Part shown: one piece after another, positions 22,924-31,849 of the stretch
Layout: every line of letters starts with the position of its first letter
Position numbering within the stretch: the first letter of the stretch is position 1
Assembly (NCBI GenBank): GCA_024641505.1
Contig: JAHECY010000220.1
Location: 25,163 to 89,162, forward strand
DNA: 64,000 bases
From: Gammaproteobacteria bacterium
GTDB lineage: Bacteria; Pseudomonadota; Gammaproteobacteria; SG8-11
Reading direction: 5' to 3'
The notes under the pieces: model-generated
Told to the model about the DNA's origin: nothing
Database searches by the model: none
The model's input: only the letters and a program-made list of their open reading frames with translations
Translations under genes and position numbers: made by a program

Positions 22924-25269
22924 ATGATTGGCAGGCTGACATGCGCCGGCAAGTTCTGGGTGCTGCTGCTCGTGGGCTGGGTGTTGTCCTGGCCGGCGCA
23001 GGCGGAATTTGTCCTCGACGATCTCTATGGTTTATGTCCGGATGCCGCTACCGGACCGTTGCCGCTGGCTCAGTCCATGCCATCACCCGCGGCCAGCGCC
23101 GATCGGACCACGGTGATTCAAGCGGATCGCAGCGAGTCCCTGCCGGATGGCGAGTACCGTTTTTCCGGCAATGTGGAAATGTCGCAACAGGATACCTATA
23201 TCAAAGCTGACAAATTGCGCTATCACCGGCTCAAGGAAGAATTGGAAATCCGTGACCATATCTACGTGGAACGGGATGATTTCGCGGCTGACGGTGACGA
23301 AGCATTCTTTGCTTTGCAACAGGAGTCCGGATTTATCCGTAACACGCATTATCGACTACTGGGACGCCATGCGCGCGGCGAAGCCAATGAAATCCGCATC
23401 ATCAACCCGAAACAGTTTCAGTTACAGCGCGCGACCTATACCACCTGCATGTCCAACCAGGAAGTGTGGCGGCTCAATGCCCGTTCCGTAGACCTGGACT
23501 ACCAGGAAAATGTCGGTTCCGCGAAGCATGTTTGGCTTAATTTCATGGATGTGCCGGTAGTCTATTTTCCCTATCTTTCGTTTCCCATCGCCGGCCGCAA
23601 ATCCGGCTTGTTGATGCCGGAATTTGCCAGCAGTAGTAGTCTGGGCAGCCACATGAGCATACCCTGGTATTGGAACATCGCGCCCAATCAGGATGCGACA
23701 TTTACCTTGCATCCCACCAGCGTTCGCGGCACTCAATATCTCGCCGAATACCGGTTTTTAACACCGGCGAGCAACGGCGTGCTCACTGGCGAGGTGTTGC
23801 CCAACGACCAGGCCTACGACAATAATAATCCGGAATCCGCGCCCAATCGTTACTATTACGCCCTCAAAGCCGATGCCCGCCTGGGCAAGGGCTGGTCATT
23901 CGCCACTGATGCCCGGGATGTGTCCGATACCCGGTACTTTAGCGATTTCGGCGATCGTTATGCCAGCTCGTTGATCAATCATATGGAACGCAATGTATCA
24001 CTGAATTTTCAGGACCCCGACCTCAGCTTTCAGTGGCGCGCGGTGAGCTACAGAACACTGGATAGGAGCATCACCGCCGAAGATGAGCCTTATCAATTGC
24101 TGCCGCAGGTTTCCGCGCAGTCCCGAATATTCAATGTGCTGGGGATGGATTATCGATTGTTTGGCGAATTGAGCCGCTTTTACCGGCGTGATGCCGTCTG
24201 GGGTGACCGCTATCGTATCGTGCAGGATCTGAGCTATCTGTGGGAACGATCAGCCTTTTATCTGCGGCCGCGCCTGTTTCATACGGCATTGTTTTATGAC
24301 CTTAATAACAACGATCCCGCGCATGCCAAGCAAACGGGTCGCCTCATACCGGGTACCAGTCTGGACAGCGGCCTGTACCTGGAACGCGATCTGCGCCTTG
24401 GCGGTAAAGACTATTTACAGACCTTGGAACCCCGCTTGTTTTATCTTTATGTACCGTATCAGCGACAGGATAACCTGATTCTTCGTCGGCGTCAGGACGG
24501 GGACGACCCGAACGATCCGGACTATTTTCCAGCGGTGTTCGATGCCGGCAATACCACGCTCAGTTACAGCAACATGTTTTTGGAGAACCGCTTCTCCGGT
24601 GGCGACCGGGTGGGGGATGCCAATCAACTCGCTTTTGGGTTAAATACCCGCTTAATAGGCCAAGAAACTGGCCGAGAACTGTTAAACGCTGGCATTGGTA
24701 GAATATTTTATTTTCAAGATCAGGAAGTTACCTTACCCGAGGCATTGCCGGCCCAGCGCCGTCAGTCGGACATATTCGGTGTTGCCCAGTGGCGACCCGA
24801 GGATTACTACACGGTTACAACGGGTATACGCTGGGACAGTTACTACCATGGGTTAATCGAGGGAAATTTCCAGATGTCCTACCATCCCGTACGCTATAAT
24901 GTCGTCAATATTGGTTACCGGATGACACGCAATCCCGCCACAGGTGATTTTGATCAGTTGGATTCCGATATTTCGACGGTTTGGAAAATCGCTACGCGTA
25001 TCAATATTATTGCACGCCGCAATCGACCTCTGCTCGATGACCTGGACCGTGATGTGCTGGCTGGCTTCGAATATGAAGATTGTTGCTGGGCGTTTCGCCT
25101 GGTACGCCGGCGTTACTTGATGAATAATGACGTGGTGGATCGCCCGACCACCGCCGCCGACTACAACGATTCCGTGATGTTCCAACTGGTGTTCAAGGGA
25201 CTGACCAGCGTTGGGTCAAGTATCGACGGTCTGTTACGTAATGATGAATATGGGATTACCGGATATTAG
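22924..25269 (+). CDS. lptD: LPS-assembly outer-membrane protein LptD
   Basis: A 781-residue beta-barrel that, with LptE, inserts lipopolysaccharide into the outer leaflet. A signal peptide ends ...SWPAQA|E near residue 28. The N-terminal OstA/jellyroll domain follows (TVIQADRSESLPDGEYRFSGNVEM). The cysteines needed for the two non-consecutive disulfides are visible: one in LYGLCPDAA, one in TTCMSNQEVW, and the pair in YEDCCWAFRL near the end. ATG 22924 gives the signal peptide. First gene of lptD-surA-pdxA-rsmA. Confidence 0.97.
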   Translation: MIGRLTCAGKFWVLLLVGWVLSWPAQAEFVLDDLYGLCPDAATGPLPLAQSMPSPAASADRTTVIQADRSESLPDGEYRFSGNVEMSQQDTYIKADKLRYHRLKEELEIRDHIYVERDDFAADGDEAFFALQQESGFIRNTHYRLLGRHARGEANEIRIINPKQFQLQRATYTTCMSNQEVWRLNARSVDLDYQENVGSAKHVWLNFMDVPVVYFPYLSFPIAGRKSGLLMPEFASSSSLGSHMSIPWYWNIAPNQDATFTLHPTSVRGTQYLAEYRFLTPASNGVLTGEVLPNDQAYDNNNPESAPNRYYYALKADARLGKGWSFATDARDVSDTRYFSDFGDRYASSLINHMERNVSLNFQDPDLSFQWRAVSYRTLDRSITAEDEPYQLLPQVSAQSRIFNVLGMDYRLFGELSRFYRRDAVWGDRYRIVQDLSYLWERSAFYLRPRLFHTALFYDLNNNDPAHAKQTGRLIPGTSLDSGLYLERDLRLGGKDYLQTLEPRLFYLYVPYQRQDNLILRRRQDGDDPNDPDYFPAVFDAGNTTLSYSNMFLENRFSGGDRVGDANQLAFGLNTRLIGQETGRELLNAGIGRIFYFQDQEVTLPEALPAQRRQSDIFGVAQWRPEDYYTVTTGIRWDSYYHGLIEGNFQMSYHPVRYNVVNIGYRMTRNPATGDFDQLDSDISTVWKIATRINIIARRNRPLLDDLDRDVLAGFEYEDCCWAFRLVRRRYLMNNDVVDRPTTAADYNDSVMFQLVFKGLTSVGSSIDGLLRNDEYGITGY

Positions 25270-25272
25270 ATT

Positions 25273-26568
25273 ATGTCAGTGATGAGAATTGGATTGTGTA
25301 TTTGTTTGGTACTTTTGCCTTGCGGCACGCTGTTGGCCAAACAACCGGAAGGCAGCAATCTGCTGGACAAGATCCTGGCGGTGGTCAACGATGACGTGAT
25401 CACCCAGGCGGAGTTGAACCGGGAATTGGCGCTGGTTGAGAAACAGATCCGGGCGCGCAATATGGGTCTGCCCCCCATGGACGTATTGCGCAGCCAGGTC
25501 CTGGAACGCATTATCTACCGCAATTTACAGTTGCAACTGGCGGAAACCAATCGCATCAAGGTGGATGACGAGGCGGTCAACCGCGCGATCCTGCGGTTCG
25601 CTTCGGACAACAATATGTCGCTGAGCCAATACCGCGACGCGTTGCAGAACGAAGGCTTTGATTTCGCGGATTATCGCGAAGGCATGCGCATGGAGATGAT
25701 TATCGGACGTTTACGCCAGCGTCATATCATTAATCAGGTCCTTATTACCAATCAGGAAGTCGAGGATTTCCTCACCACCCAGGCGGCACAGGGTAACGCC
25801 GGCGATGAGTTTCGTCTGGCGCATATTCTGGTGTCGGTACGCGAATCTTCCAGCCCCGAGGATATCGATAAACAACGCCAAAAAGCGCAAAAAATCGTCG
25901 ATCGTTTGCGTGAAGGCGCGGATTTTGCGCAAATTGCCATTACCGAATCTGACGGTCAGCAGGCCCTGGAAGGCGGCGATTTGGGATGGCGCTCCCTGGG
26001 GCAGGTGCCGTCGCTGTTCGTGGGCACCGTCGCCGGCATGAAGCAAGGAGAGGTCAGCAATCTGATTCGCAGTCCCAGCGGATTTCATGTGATAAAACTT
26101 CTGGAAAAACGCAACAAGTTAGGCAAGAACATCGTCACCCAGACCAAGGTACGGCATATTCTGGTGCGCACCAGCGAGCTGGTGTCCACAAAAATAGCGC
26201 AAACGCGGCTCGATCAGTTGCGGCAGCGGATCCTGGGTGGTGAAGATTTCGCGGAACTTGCCCGCTCCAATTCCGACGACAACACCAGTGCGGTGAATGG
26301 CGGTGACCTGGGTTGGATCAGCCCGGGCAATCTGGCGCCGGAATTTGAACAAGTGATGGACCGCACCGCGGTGGGTGCGACCAGTGACGTGTTCGAATCG
26401 CCTTTTGGTTGGCATTTGCTGCAGGTGCTGGATCGCCGCGAGTTCGACAATACCGAGCAAGCGCGCATGGAGCAGGCGCGGGAAGCGTTACGTCAGCGTA
26501 AGATAGAGGAACAAACGGAAGTGTGGTTGCAACGATTGCGGGATGAAGCTTTTGTTGAATTGAAATAA
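25273..26568 (+). CDS. surA: Periplasmic chaperone / peptidyl-prolyl isomerase SurA
   Basis: A 431-residue outer-membrane protein chaperone. A signal peptide ending ...CGTLLA|K precedes the SurA N-terminal domain (LDKILAVVNDDVITQAELNREL). Two parvulin domains follow, at about 175-275 (FRLAHILVSV, GGDLGWRSLG) and 285-390 (KVRHILVRTS, GGDLGWISPG), then a short C-terminal helix. It starts 3 bases after lptD, whose product it helps fold. ATG 25282 is an alternative start. Confidence 0.98.
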   Translation: MSVMRIGLCICLVLLPCGTLLAKQPEGSNLLDKILAVVNDDVITQAELNRELALVEKQIRARNMGLPPMDVLRSQVLERIIYRNLQLQLAETNRIKVDDEAVNRAILRFASDNNMSLSQYRDALQNEGFDFADYREGMRMEMIIGRLRQRHIINQVLITNQEVEDFLTTQAAQGNAGDEFRLAHILVSVRESSSPEDIDKQRQKAQKIVDRLREGADFAQIAITESDGQQALEGGDLGWRSLGQVPSLFVGTVAGMKQGEVSNLIRSPSGFHVIKLLEKRNKLGKNIVTQTKVRHILVRTSELVSTKIAQTRLDQLRQRILGGEDFAELARSNSDDNTSAVNGGDLGWISPGNLAPEFEQVMDRTAVGATSDVFESPFGWHLLQVLDRREFDNTEQARMEQAREALRQRKIEEQTEVWLQRLRDEAFVELK

Positions 26569-26585
26569 CGGCGCTGGATTTCAAT

Positions 26586-27572
26586 ATGGGGCGACACACA
26601 CCGGTGATCGCGGTCACCCTCGGCGAACCGGCGGGCATTGGGCCTGATCTGGCGGTAGCCTTGGCGCAATTACCGGTACCGGCGCATCTGGTGTTTATCG
26701 GCGATGCTTCGCTGTTGGCGGCACGCGCCAAATTACTCGGCGTACCGCTGCAGATCAGTGAATACACTCCCGGCCGACAACTCCGCCTGACACCGGGTAC
26801 GGCCAATATTGCGCATGTGGCCGCGGCGCGCCCGGTACAAGTCGGTCAGTTGGATAGCGCCAACGCAGCCTATGTACTGGCAACGCTGCGTCATGCCGTC
26901 ACCGGTTGCCTGCACGGCGAGTATGATGCCATGCTGACCCTGCCGGTACACAAGGGCGTGATCAACGATGCCGGCATCAGTTTTACCGGGCATACGGAAT
27001 ATCTTGCCCAGTTATGCGCAGTCAAGTTACCGGTCATGATGTTGATGACCGAAGGCCTACGGGTGGCGCTTGCCACCACCCACATGCCCTTGCAAGCGGT
27101 ACCGGGCGCCATCAGTCGGCCCCTGCTGACAGAGGTGATCACGATCTTGCATCGAGACTTGCAAACCTGGTTTGGCATCCCCCACCCTCATATCGTGGTG
27201 ACCGGTCTCAATCCTCACGCGGGGGAGCAAGGCCACCTGGGCATGGAAGAAATCACGATAATCGAACCGGTACTGGCGGGGCTGCGCACTCAGGGCATGC
27301 GGATTACCGGACCGTTGCCGGCGGATACCGCGTTTATTGCTAAATATATGCAAACCACCGACGCTTTTCTTACCATGTATCATGACCAGGGTCTGCCGGT
27401 GCTCAAGTATCTGGGTTTCGGCAAAGCGGTGAACATTACCCTGGGGCTGCCGTTGTTGCGTACTTCAGTGGATCACGGCACCGCGCTGGATTGCGCCGGC
27501 ACCGGCAACGCCGATACCGGCAGCGCCGAATATGCGCTGCAAGCGACACTGCGCATGTTGACGGTCCGCTGA
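26586..27572 (+). CDS. pdxA: 4-hydroxythreonine-4-phosphate dehydrogenase
   Basis: A 328-residue NAD-dependent enzyme of pyridoxal 5'-phosphate synthesis (DXP-dependent route). Family motifs: VTLGEPAGIGPDLAV at the start, metal-binding histidines in GHTEYLAQ and YHDQGLPVLKYLGF, and LNPHAGEQGHLG. Its stop overlaps the rsmA start as TGATG, the usual pairing in this operon. Confidence 0.98.
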   Translation: MGRHTPVIAVTLGEPAGIGPDLAVALAQLPVPAHLVFIGDASLLAARAKLLGVPLQISEYTPGRQLRLTPGTANIAHVAAARPVQVGQLDSANAAYVLATLRHAVTGCLHGEYDAMLTLPVHKGVINDAGISFTGHTEYLAQLCAVKLPVMMLMTEGLRVALATTHMPLQAVPGAISRPLLTEVITILHRDLQTWFGIPHPHIVVTGLNPHAGEQGHLGMEEITIIEPVLAGLRTQGMRITGPLPADTAFIAKYMQTTDAFLTMYHDQGLPVLKYLGFGKAVNITLGLPLLRTSVDHGTALDCAGTGNADTGSAEYALQATLRMLTVR

Positions 27573-28360
27573 TGAGTCACCGTGCGCGCAAAAGATTTGG
27601 GCAGAACTTTCTGATCGATGACTCGGTAATCCAGGATATCATGGCCGCCGTGGCACCGCAGCCCGGGCAACGGCTGGTGGAGATCGGTCCCGGCACGGGT
27701 GCGTTGACCCGCAGATTGCTGGCCTGTACCGACGAGCTGCATGTGGTGGAAATCGATCGTGACCTGGTGGCACGTCTGCAACACGAGTTTGCCGGCACGT
27801 CGCTGCATATTCATCAGGCAGACGCGCTGAAGTTCGATTTTCGGGAATTGGCCCGCCAGGCCGGAGGTCCACTGCGCATCATCGGCAATCTACCGTACAA
27901 TATTTCCACGCCCCTGCTGTTTCATCTGATGGCCGTCAGTGATTGCATTGTCGATATGCATTTCATGCTGCAAAAAGAAGTGGTGGCGCGCATCGGCGCG
28001 CCGCCGGGCAACAAGCAATACGGTAAGTTGTCGCTGATGGTGCAAGCGCGTTGCGATGTGCAAATTCTGTTCGATGTGCCACCCGCGGCGTTTCGTCCCG
28101 CGCCGGAAGTGATGTCCAGCGTGTTTCGTTGCGTCCCGCATCGGGTGGCACCGGTGACGATCAGTGACTTTTCCAGGTTTGAACGAGTGGTCACCGCGGC
28201 ATTTGCGCAGCGCCGCAAGACACTGCGCAACAATCTCAAAAATCTGGTGTCGGCAGACGGTTTTCAAGCTGCGGGTATCGATGCCTCACGGCGTGCCGAG
28301 GAATTGAGCCTGGTGGAATTCGCCCGCCTGGCGAGCTTCGTCGTTGAAGAAAGCCTCTGA
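27572..28360 (+). CDS. rsmA: 16S rRNA dimethyladenosine transferase
   Basis: A 262-residue SAM-dependent methyltransferase that dimethylates two adjacent adenosines near the 3' end of 16S rRNA. Landmarks are RKRFGQNFLIDD, the SAM site EIGPGTGALTRRLL, and the NLPYN catalytic motif IGNLPYNISTPLLFHL. The ATG at 27572 overlaps the pdxA stop. The apaG and apaH genes that often follow are absent here. Also known as ksgA. Confidence 0.98.
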   Translation: MSHRARKRFGQNFLIDDSVIQDIMAAVAPQPGQRLVEIGPGTGALTRRLLACTDELHVVEIDRDLVARLQHEFAGTSLHIHQADALKFDFRELARQAGGPLRIIGNLPYNISTPLLFHLMAVSDCIVDMHFMLQKEVVARIGAPPGNKQYGKLSLMVQARCDVQILFDVPPAAFRPAPEVMSSVFRCVPHRVAPVTISDFSRFERVVTAAFAQRRKTLRNNLKNLVSADGFQAAGIDASRRAEELSLVEFARLASFVVEESL

Positions 28361-28405
28361 AGGAGCCGATAAAACGTTAGAATGAACATCACAGGATCCT
28401 AGACC

Positions 28406-28747
28406 ATGTCCGCTCTCGAGATACGAATCAGCAAGGCTGCCACCCGGGCATTGCAAGACAGAGCTGCACCGCTGTTGGTATTGGCTGAACTTTATTTCAG
28501 TTGTTTGATTCGCAAGCGGCTCTATTTTCCGGAGCAGGTCATGGCCGATGCCGAGCGACTGCCCACGGATCATCCTCTGCTGCAGATCTACTTTCGGCCG
28601 GTGATGGGGGTTTCCTGCAAAGTAAGCGCTACGGATAAACCGCCTTTGACCCACTTTCCCATCCAGAAACCGCAGGCCTTCATTCCCAAGTGGATCAGCA
28701 TTGATTTCGCGGCCGGTCAATGGCGCGGTGAATTCGGCTTTGCCTGA
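28406..28747 (+). CDS. Uncharacterised conserved-looking protein, 113 residues
   Basis: I do not recognise a named family. The protein is small and balanced in composition, without signal peptide or membrane helix: MSALEIRISKAATRAL..., then LAELYFSCLIRKRLYF, a proline-rich middle, and FIPKWISIDFAAGQWRGEFGFA. Codon use resembles neighbouring housekeeping genes, and AGGATCC lies ahead of the ATG. It stands 45 bases after rsmA and may be co-transcribed. Confidence 0.7.
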   Translation: MSALEIRISKAATRALQDRAAPLLVLAELYFSCLIRKRLYFPEQVMADAERLPTDHPLLQIYFRPVMGVSCKVSATDKPPLTHFPIQKPQAFIPKWISIDFAAGQWRGEFGFA

Positions 28748-28834
28748 CACCCTGCAAAAAAGCCGTGCTGACGCATGGCGCTGATGCAGGGCGCGTTGGT
28801 TCAGGCTCCTGGATTAAGACAGCTTAATGTCGTG

Positions 28835-29242
28835 TTACGCCGCACCGAGTTTGGTCATGAATGGCGTATATTGTTTGTCGTTGCCTTTGATGTGTTTCTC
28901 CAACCAGTCTGTTAGAAATAGCATTGCCGCTTGCGGTGCACCCTTTACTCCCCTGTTAATTTCCTGTTGCACCTCGCCGGCGCGCGCGATCAGTCGCTTG
29001 TGGATTTCCTGATGTTGCGCAATGTCCGGGTAGTTGCATTGTTTCATCATCGTTTCTTCAATGCTGAAATGCATGGTGGTGTAATCGAGTACTTCATGGA
29101 ACAACTTGGAAAGAATGGTTTGGTTTTCCTTTCGCTCTATCGCATCATAGAAACGATTGATGATCTGAAAAAGCAACTGGTGCTGACTGTCGATCAGTTC
29201 CACGCCGACGCTGAAAGTGTCATCCCATTTGATATGGCTCAT
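28835..29242 (-). CDS. Bacteriohemerythrin
   Basis: A 135-residue four-helix-bundle O2-binding protein with a di-iron site. All expected ligands can be seen: H21 (DSQHQLLF), H58 and E62 (MHFSIEETM), H77 and H81 (HQEIH), H117 and D122 (EKHIKGND). Single-domain hemerythrins carry or sense oxygen and are common in microaerobic and motile bacteria. The ATG at 29242 follows AGGAGATTTTCA, which decides this start over upstream in-frame codons. It stands alone on the minus strand. Confidence 0.95.
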   Translation of the reverse strand: MSHIKWDDTFSVGVELIDSQHQLLFQIINRFYDAIERKENQTILSKLFHEVLDYTTMHFSIEETMMKQCNYPDIAQHQEIHKRLIARAGEVQQEINRGVKGAPQAAMLFLTDWLEKHIKGNDKQYTPFMTKLGAA

Positions 29243-29706
29243 TGAAAATCTCCTGTGCTGAGATCTCTGCCACCGCGTAGCAGCGGATCCGCAGTTTGAA
29301 TGTAAATAATTATGTCCGAGTATTTTGGCGTCCCAACACGGTGCTTTCTTGAAATCGGGAATCATGACGGAGTTCACATTTCCCGCTTGTTGAGTAAATC
29401 GGCGGGATAAACATCCTTACAATGTGTTTGGCGGTAACGCGGCTGTGTTTGCGGGCGGCGCGTACGTACGTTTGTACTGCTTCCTTCGCGTAGCGTTGCC
29501 GGGAAATCTGGAGCGGAGCCGCCTGACAAGGGTTCTTCGTTTTTGTTTTCAAAAGCCGGTGCGTCATACCGCTCTGCGTAGGGTGCGTATGACGCACCGT
29601 TGTTGCTCTTGCTTCCACGGCTTCGTCTACAACAAAAGCCGGTGTGTAGTACGCAAGACGTTTTTACACAGTCTCGTACCCTTACCAGCGGGTGTTCACA
29701 AAGAAA
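29243..29706. other. Intergenic region with dispersed repeat copy B
   Basis: 464 bases without a supported gene between the bacteriohemerythrin start and the end of the minus-strand glycosyltransferase gene. The right half is occupied by the dispersed repeat at 29523-29681. The left part presumably holds the hemerythrin promoter, which I could not place. Confidence 0.6.
29523..29681 (-). repeat. Dispersed intergenic repeat, copy B (inverted relative to copy A)
   Basis: On the minus strand it reads, in the same order as copy A: a GGGTACGA(G)ACTGTGTAAAAAC block (29660-29681), the palindrome GGTGCGTATGACGCACC (29582-29598), and a tail ending AACGAAGAACCCTTGT (about 29525-29542). Copy B has an extra half palindrome, GGTGCGTCATA at 29558-29568, so it is longer than copy A. 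The 46-base tail differs from copy A at roughly six positions. Confidence 0.75.
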
Positions 29707-30777
29707 TCATAGAAAGTCGATGATAATGCGGGCCGCTTCGTCGCCGCCGGTAGCGGCGGGGGCGTGCACCGCGGGACGCGCCAACAGTTGCGCTACTGTA
29801 TCCGAAAGGTTGCCTGCCTGCAGTTGTTGGCCGGTTATTTGCGAGTATTTGGCATGGCGCTGTAACCACGGTACCAAATAGGGTTCCTCCGGCCAGTCCG
29901 GTCGCGCCACATGCAGTACCGAGCGGCCGTTGCAAGCGGCCTCCGTGAATGTGCCATACCCGGTCTTGGTGATCACCGCATCGACAGAGGCCAGAATGTC
30001 GACGAACGGCATCCCGGCCTGGCGCCAGTCGCGAAAACGCGCCGGATCCGCCACCAGATCGGGTTCCGTGATCACGCTGATGTGTGGTAGTTCCGGCCAC
30101 CGGGCGAGATCCAACTGGGCAGGTACGCCGCCCAACGCCAACAGCACCATGGTATGTTCTGCCGGTATTGCCAAGCGCTGGCGCAAGCGCGCGGCGTGTG
30201 CGTGACCTAAACGTGCCAGCGGGCCAATCGGGCGGGTATTGGCCAGCCAGGGCATTGGCATGCTTGGCTCCGGTTGCAGAAACAATTGCGCCGCCGCATA
30301 GTGTTCGCGCATCGCCGCTTGCAGCAGAGGCGCCGCGGGTAAATCCCCGCAATACCGGGCATAGATGTCGTGCCAGTTGAGAGAACACAAGGCCACCGCG
30401 GGGACACGACACTGTGCGGCCGCGGCGATGAACGTGTATGAAATATTACTCAGCACCAGGTCGGGACGCTGGGCATTGATGATTTGTACTGCGGTGTCCA
30501 GATGGTGTTGCCACCGGGCATGATACTGCTGGTATGCGCTATGGCTGGCGGCCACATCGACGCGCAGGGCATCCTGCATCACCATGCCGATATCCACCGC
30601 CAGAGGGATATGTTCGAATGGCGGATCCAGCATGTGTTGCAATATTGACAGCGGCGCGGCGCTGGCGATGCTGATCTGTAGATCCGGCAGCAGCTGGCGC
30701 ACCTGGCGCAGCACCACCGCGGTTTGCGCCAAATGTCCGAAACCGTGATAACTGATCGCCGCCAGCAGTTTGCCCAT
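29707..30777 (-). CDS. GT-B-fold glycosyltransferase-like protein
   Basis: A 356-residue protein with MurG/UGT-like layout. The N-terminal domain starts KLLAAISYHGFGHLAQTAVVLRQV, with the glycine/histidine loop typical of GT-B acceptor domains. The C-terminal nucleotide-sugar domain contains LLALGGVPAQ and the VDAVITKTGYGTFTEAACNGRSVLHV stretch typical of donor binding. The closest described relatives I can suggest are uncharacterised GT-B proteins and the N-terminal half of L-arabinokinases. Acceptor and donor are unknown. Third gene of a minus-strand set, 12 bases after the M14-type deacylase. Confidence 0.82.
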   Translation of the reverse strand: MGKLLAAISYHGFGHLAQTAVVLRQVRQLLPDLQISIASAAPLSILQHMLDPPFEHIPLAVDIGMVMQDALRVDVAASHSAYQQYHARWQHHLDTAVQIINAQRPDLVLSNISYTFIAAAAQCRVPAVALCSLNWHDIYARYCGDLPAAPLLQAAMREHYAAAQLFLQPEPSMPMPWLANTRPIGPLARLGHAHAARLRQRLAIPAEHTMVLLALGGVPAQLDLARWPELPHISVITEPDLVADPARFRDWRQAGMPFVDILASVDAVITKTGYGTFTEAACNGRSVLHVARPDWPEEPYLVPWLQRHAKYSQITGQQLQAGNLSDTVAQLLARPAVHAPAATGGDEAARIIIDFL

Positions 30778-30789
30778 GGTGTCGCCCGT

Positions 30790-31824
30790 TCAGCCCGATA
30801 CCTGGCGGGCATCGGGATAATTAATGCCGATGCGCTCCATGAGATAGCACAAACAATCCTGACGAATCACCTGCAAGTCCAGCGTGAGCATCGAAGGCAT
30901 CAGCGGGACGCGGGTGACGATCTGGTGTTCCTTGAGTTCAAAATACCGAGTGCTGACTTCGCGTCCCTGTTCGTCGCGTACATCGAATGGATCGGGTAGA
31001 TTACCATGAATGCGGGCCAGTACGGTGCCCGCCGGGAGCTCCCTGAAATTGAGATGATCCAGATCCGGTACCAGGCTGATGTCGGCAAGCGCATCGTCAA
31101 TGGCAAGATGCCGGTGCTCCGGTATTTTGACGATAGCGACCGTATGAAACAAATCGATGTCCTGGTCCAGGAGCGTGTGCGCCGGCAGTTCCGCCAGGTG
31201 CAGGCAGGCGTCGATAAATTCCGCCGCGTGCGTTACGCCGTGTGCCTGACCCACCTGACCACACTCCACGGTAACCGCGGGCCCCAGTTCCGCAAACGCC
31301 ATGGATTGCACACCGGTAGGCTTGACAAAATACACCACGGTGCGGCTGAACAACGTGGCCAGGTGCAGAAAATTGTGATCGAGACGGTTGATGCAGGCAT
31401 AGTGAGGATTCAGGCCGGTATTATTATGGATGTCGATACTGGCGAAAATGGTTTTAGCCCGCATGACATCAAACACTTGCTGTACCAGTTGATGTTCCGG
31501 GGTATCGGCGACAATGCCCCCCGGCCAGACGCGATTGTAATCCGGCTGCTGCTCCAGACGCCGCAATTGATGGCGGGCGGCAGCGACGTTGCCGATGAAT
31601 ATTGAGAGTTCCCGGGGTAATTCACGGTCCTGATAGCGCCGTAACAACTGCTGTAGCGCCGCAAAACCCGAGGTTTCATTACCGTGCAGTAATACGGAAA
31701 CGAACAGGGGTGGTTGGCGTCGGCCCGGGAGATGAATCAAGGTCGGCCCTCCCAGCAACTCGTGCAGTTCGGTGGCCGTTACCCGCAACAGGTCCGGCGG
31801 TAGCGCGTGCAGTACCGTCAACAT
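30790..31824 (-). CDS. Succinylglutamate desuccinylase/aspartoacylase-family zinc hydrolase
   Basis: A 344-residue M14-type zinc amidohydrolase. Visible metal and catalytic motifs are SVLLHGNETSGF (H and E ligands), DIHNNTG (third ligand region) and TVECGQVGQAHG (catalytic Glu). The family removes acyl groups from amino acids, or cleaves small amide conjugates; the substrate is not set by these motifs. An astE-type arginine-degradation context is absent. Instead the gene sits 25 bases after a GCS2-type ligase, suggesting a shared small-peptide or amide substrate (inference). GGAGGG precedes the start. Confidence 0.88.
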   Translation of the reverse strand: MLTVLHALPPDLLRVTATELHELLGGPTLIHLPGRRQPPLFVSVLLHGNETSGFAALQQLLRRYQDRELPRELSIFIGNVAAARHQLRRLEQQPDYNRVWPGGIVADTPEHQLVQQVFDVMRAKTIFASIDIHNNTGLNPHYACINRLDHNFLHLATLFSRTVVYFVKPTGVQSMAFAELGPAVTVECGQVGQAHGVTHAAEFIDACLHLAELPAHTLLDQDIDLFHTVAIVKIPEHRHLAIDDALADISLVPDLDHLNFRELPAGTVLARIHGNLPDPFDVRDEQGREVSTRYFELKEHQIVTRVPLMPSMLTLDLQVIRQDCLCYLMERIGINYPDARQVSG

Positions 31825-31849
31825 GTCAGATCGCCCTCCAGGCAGGACA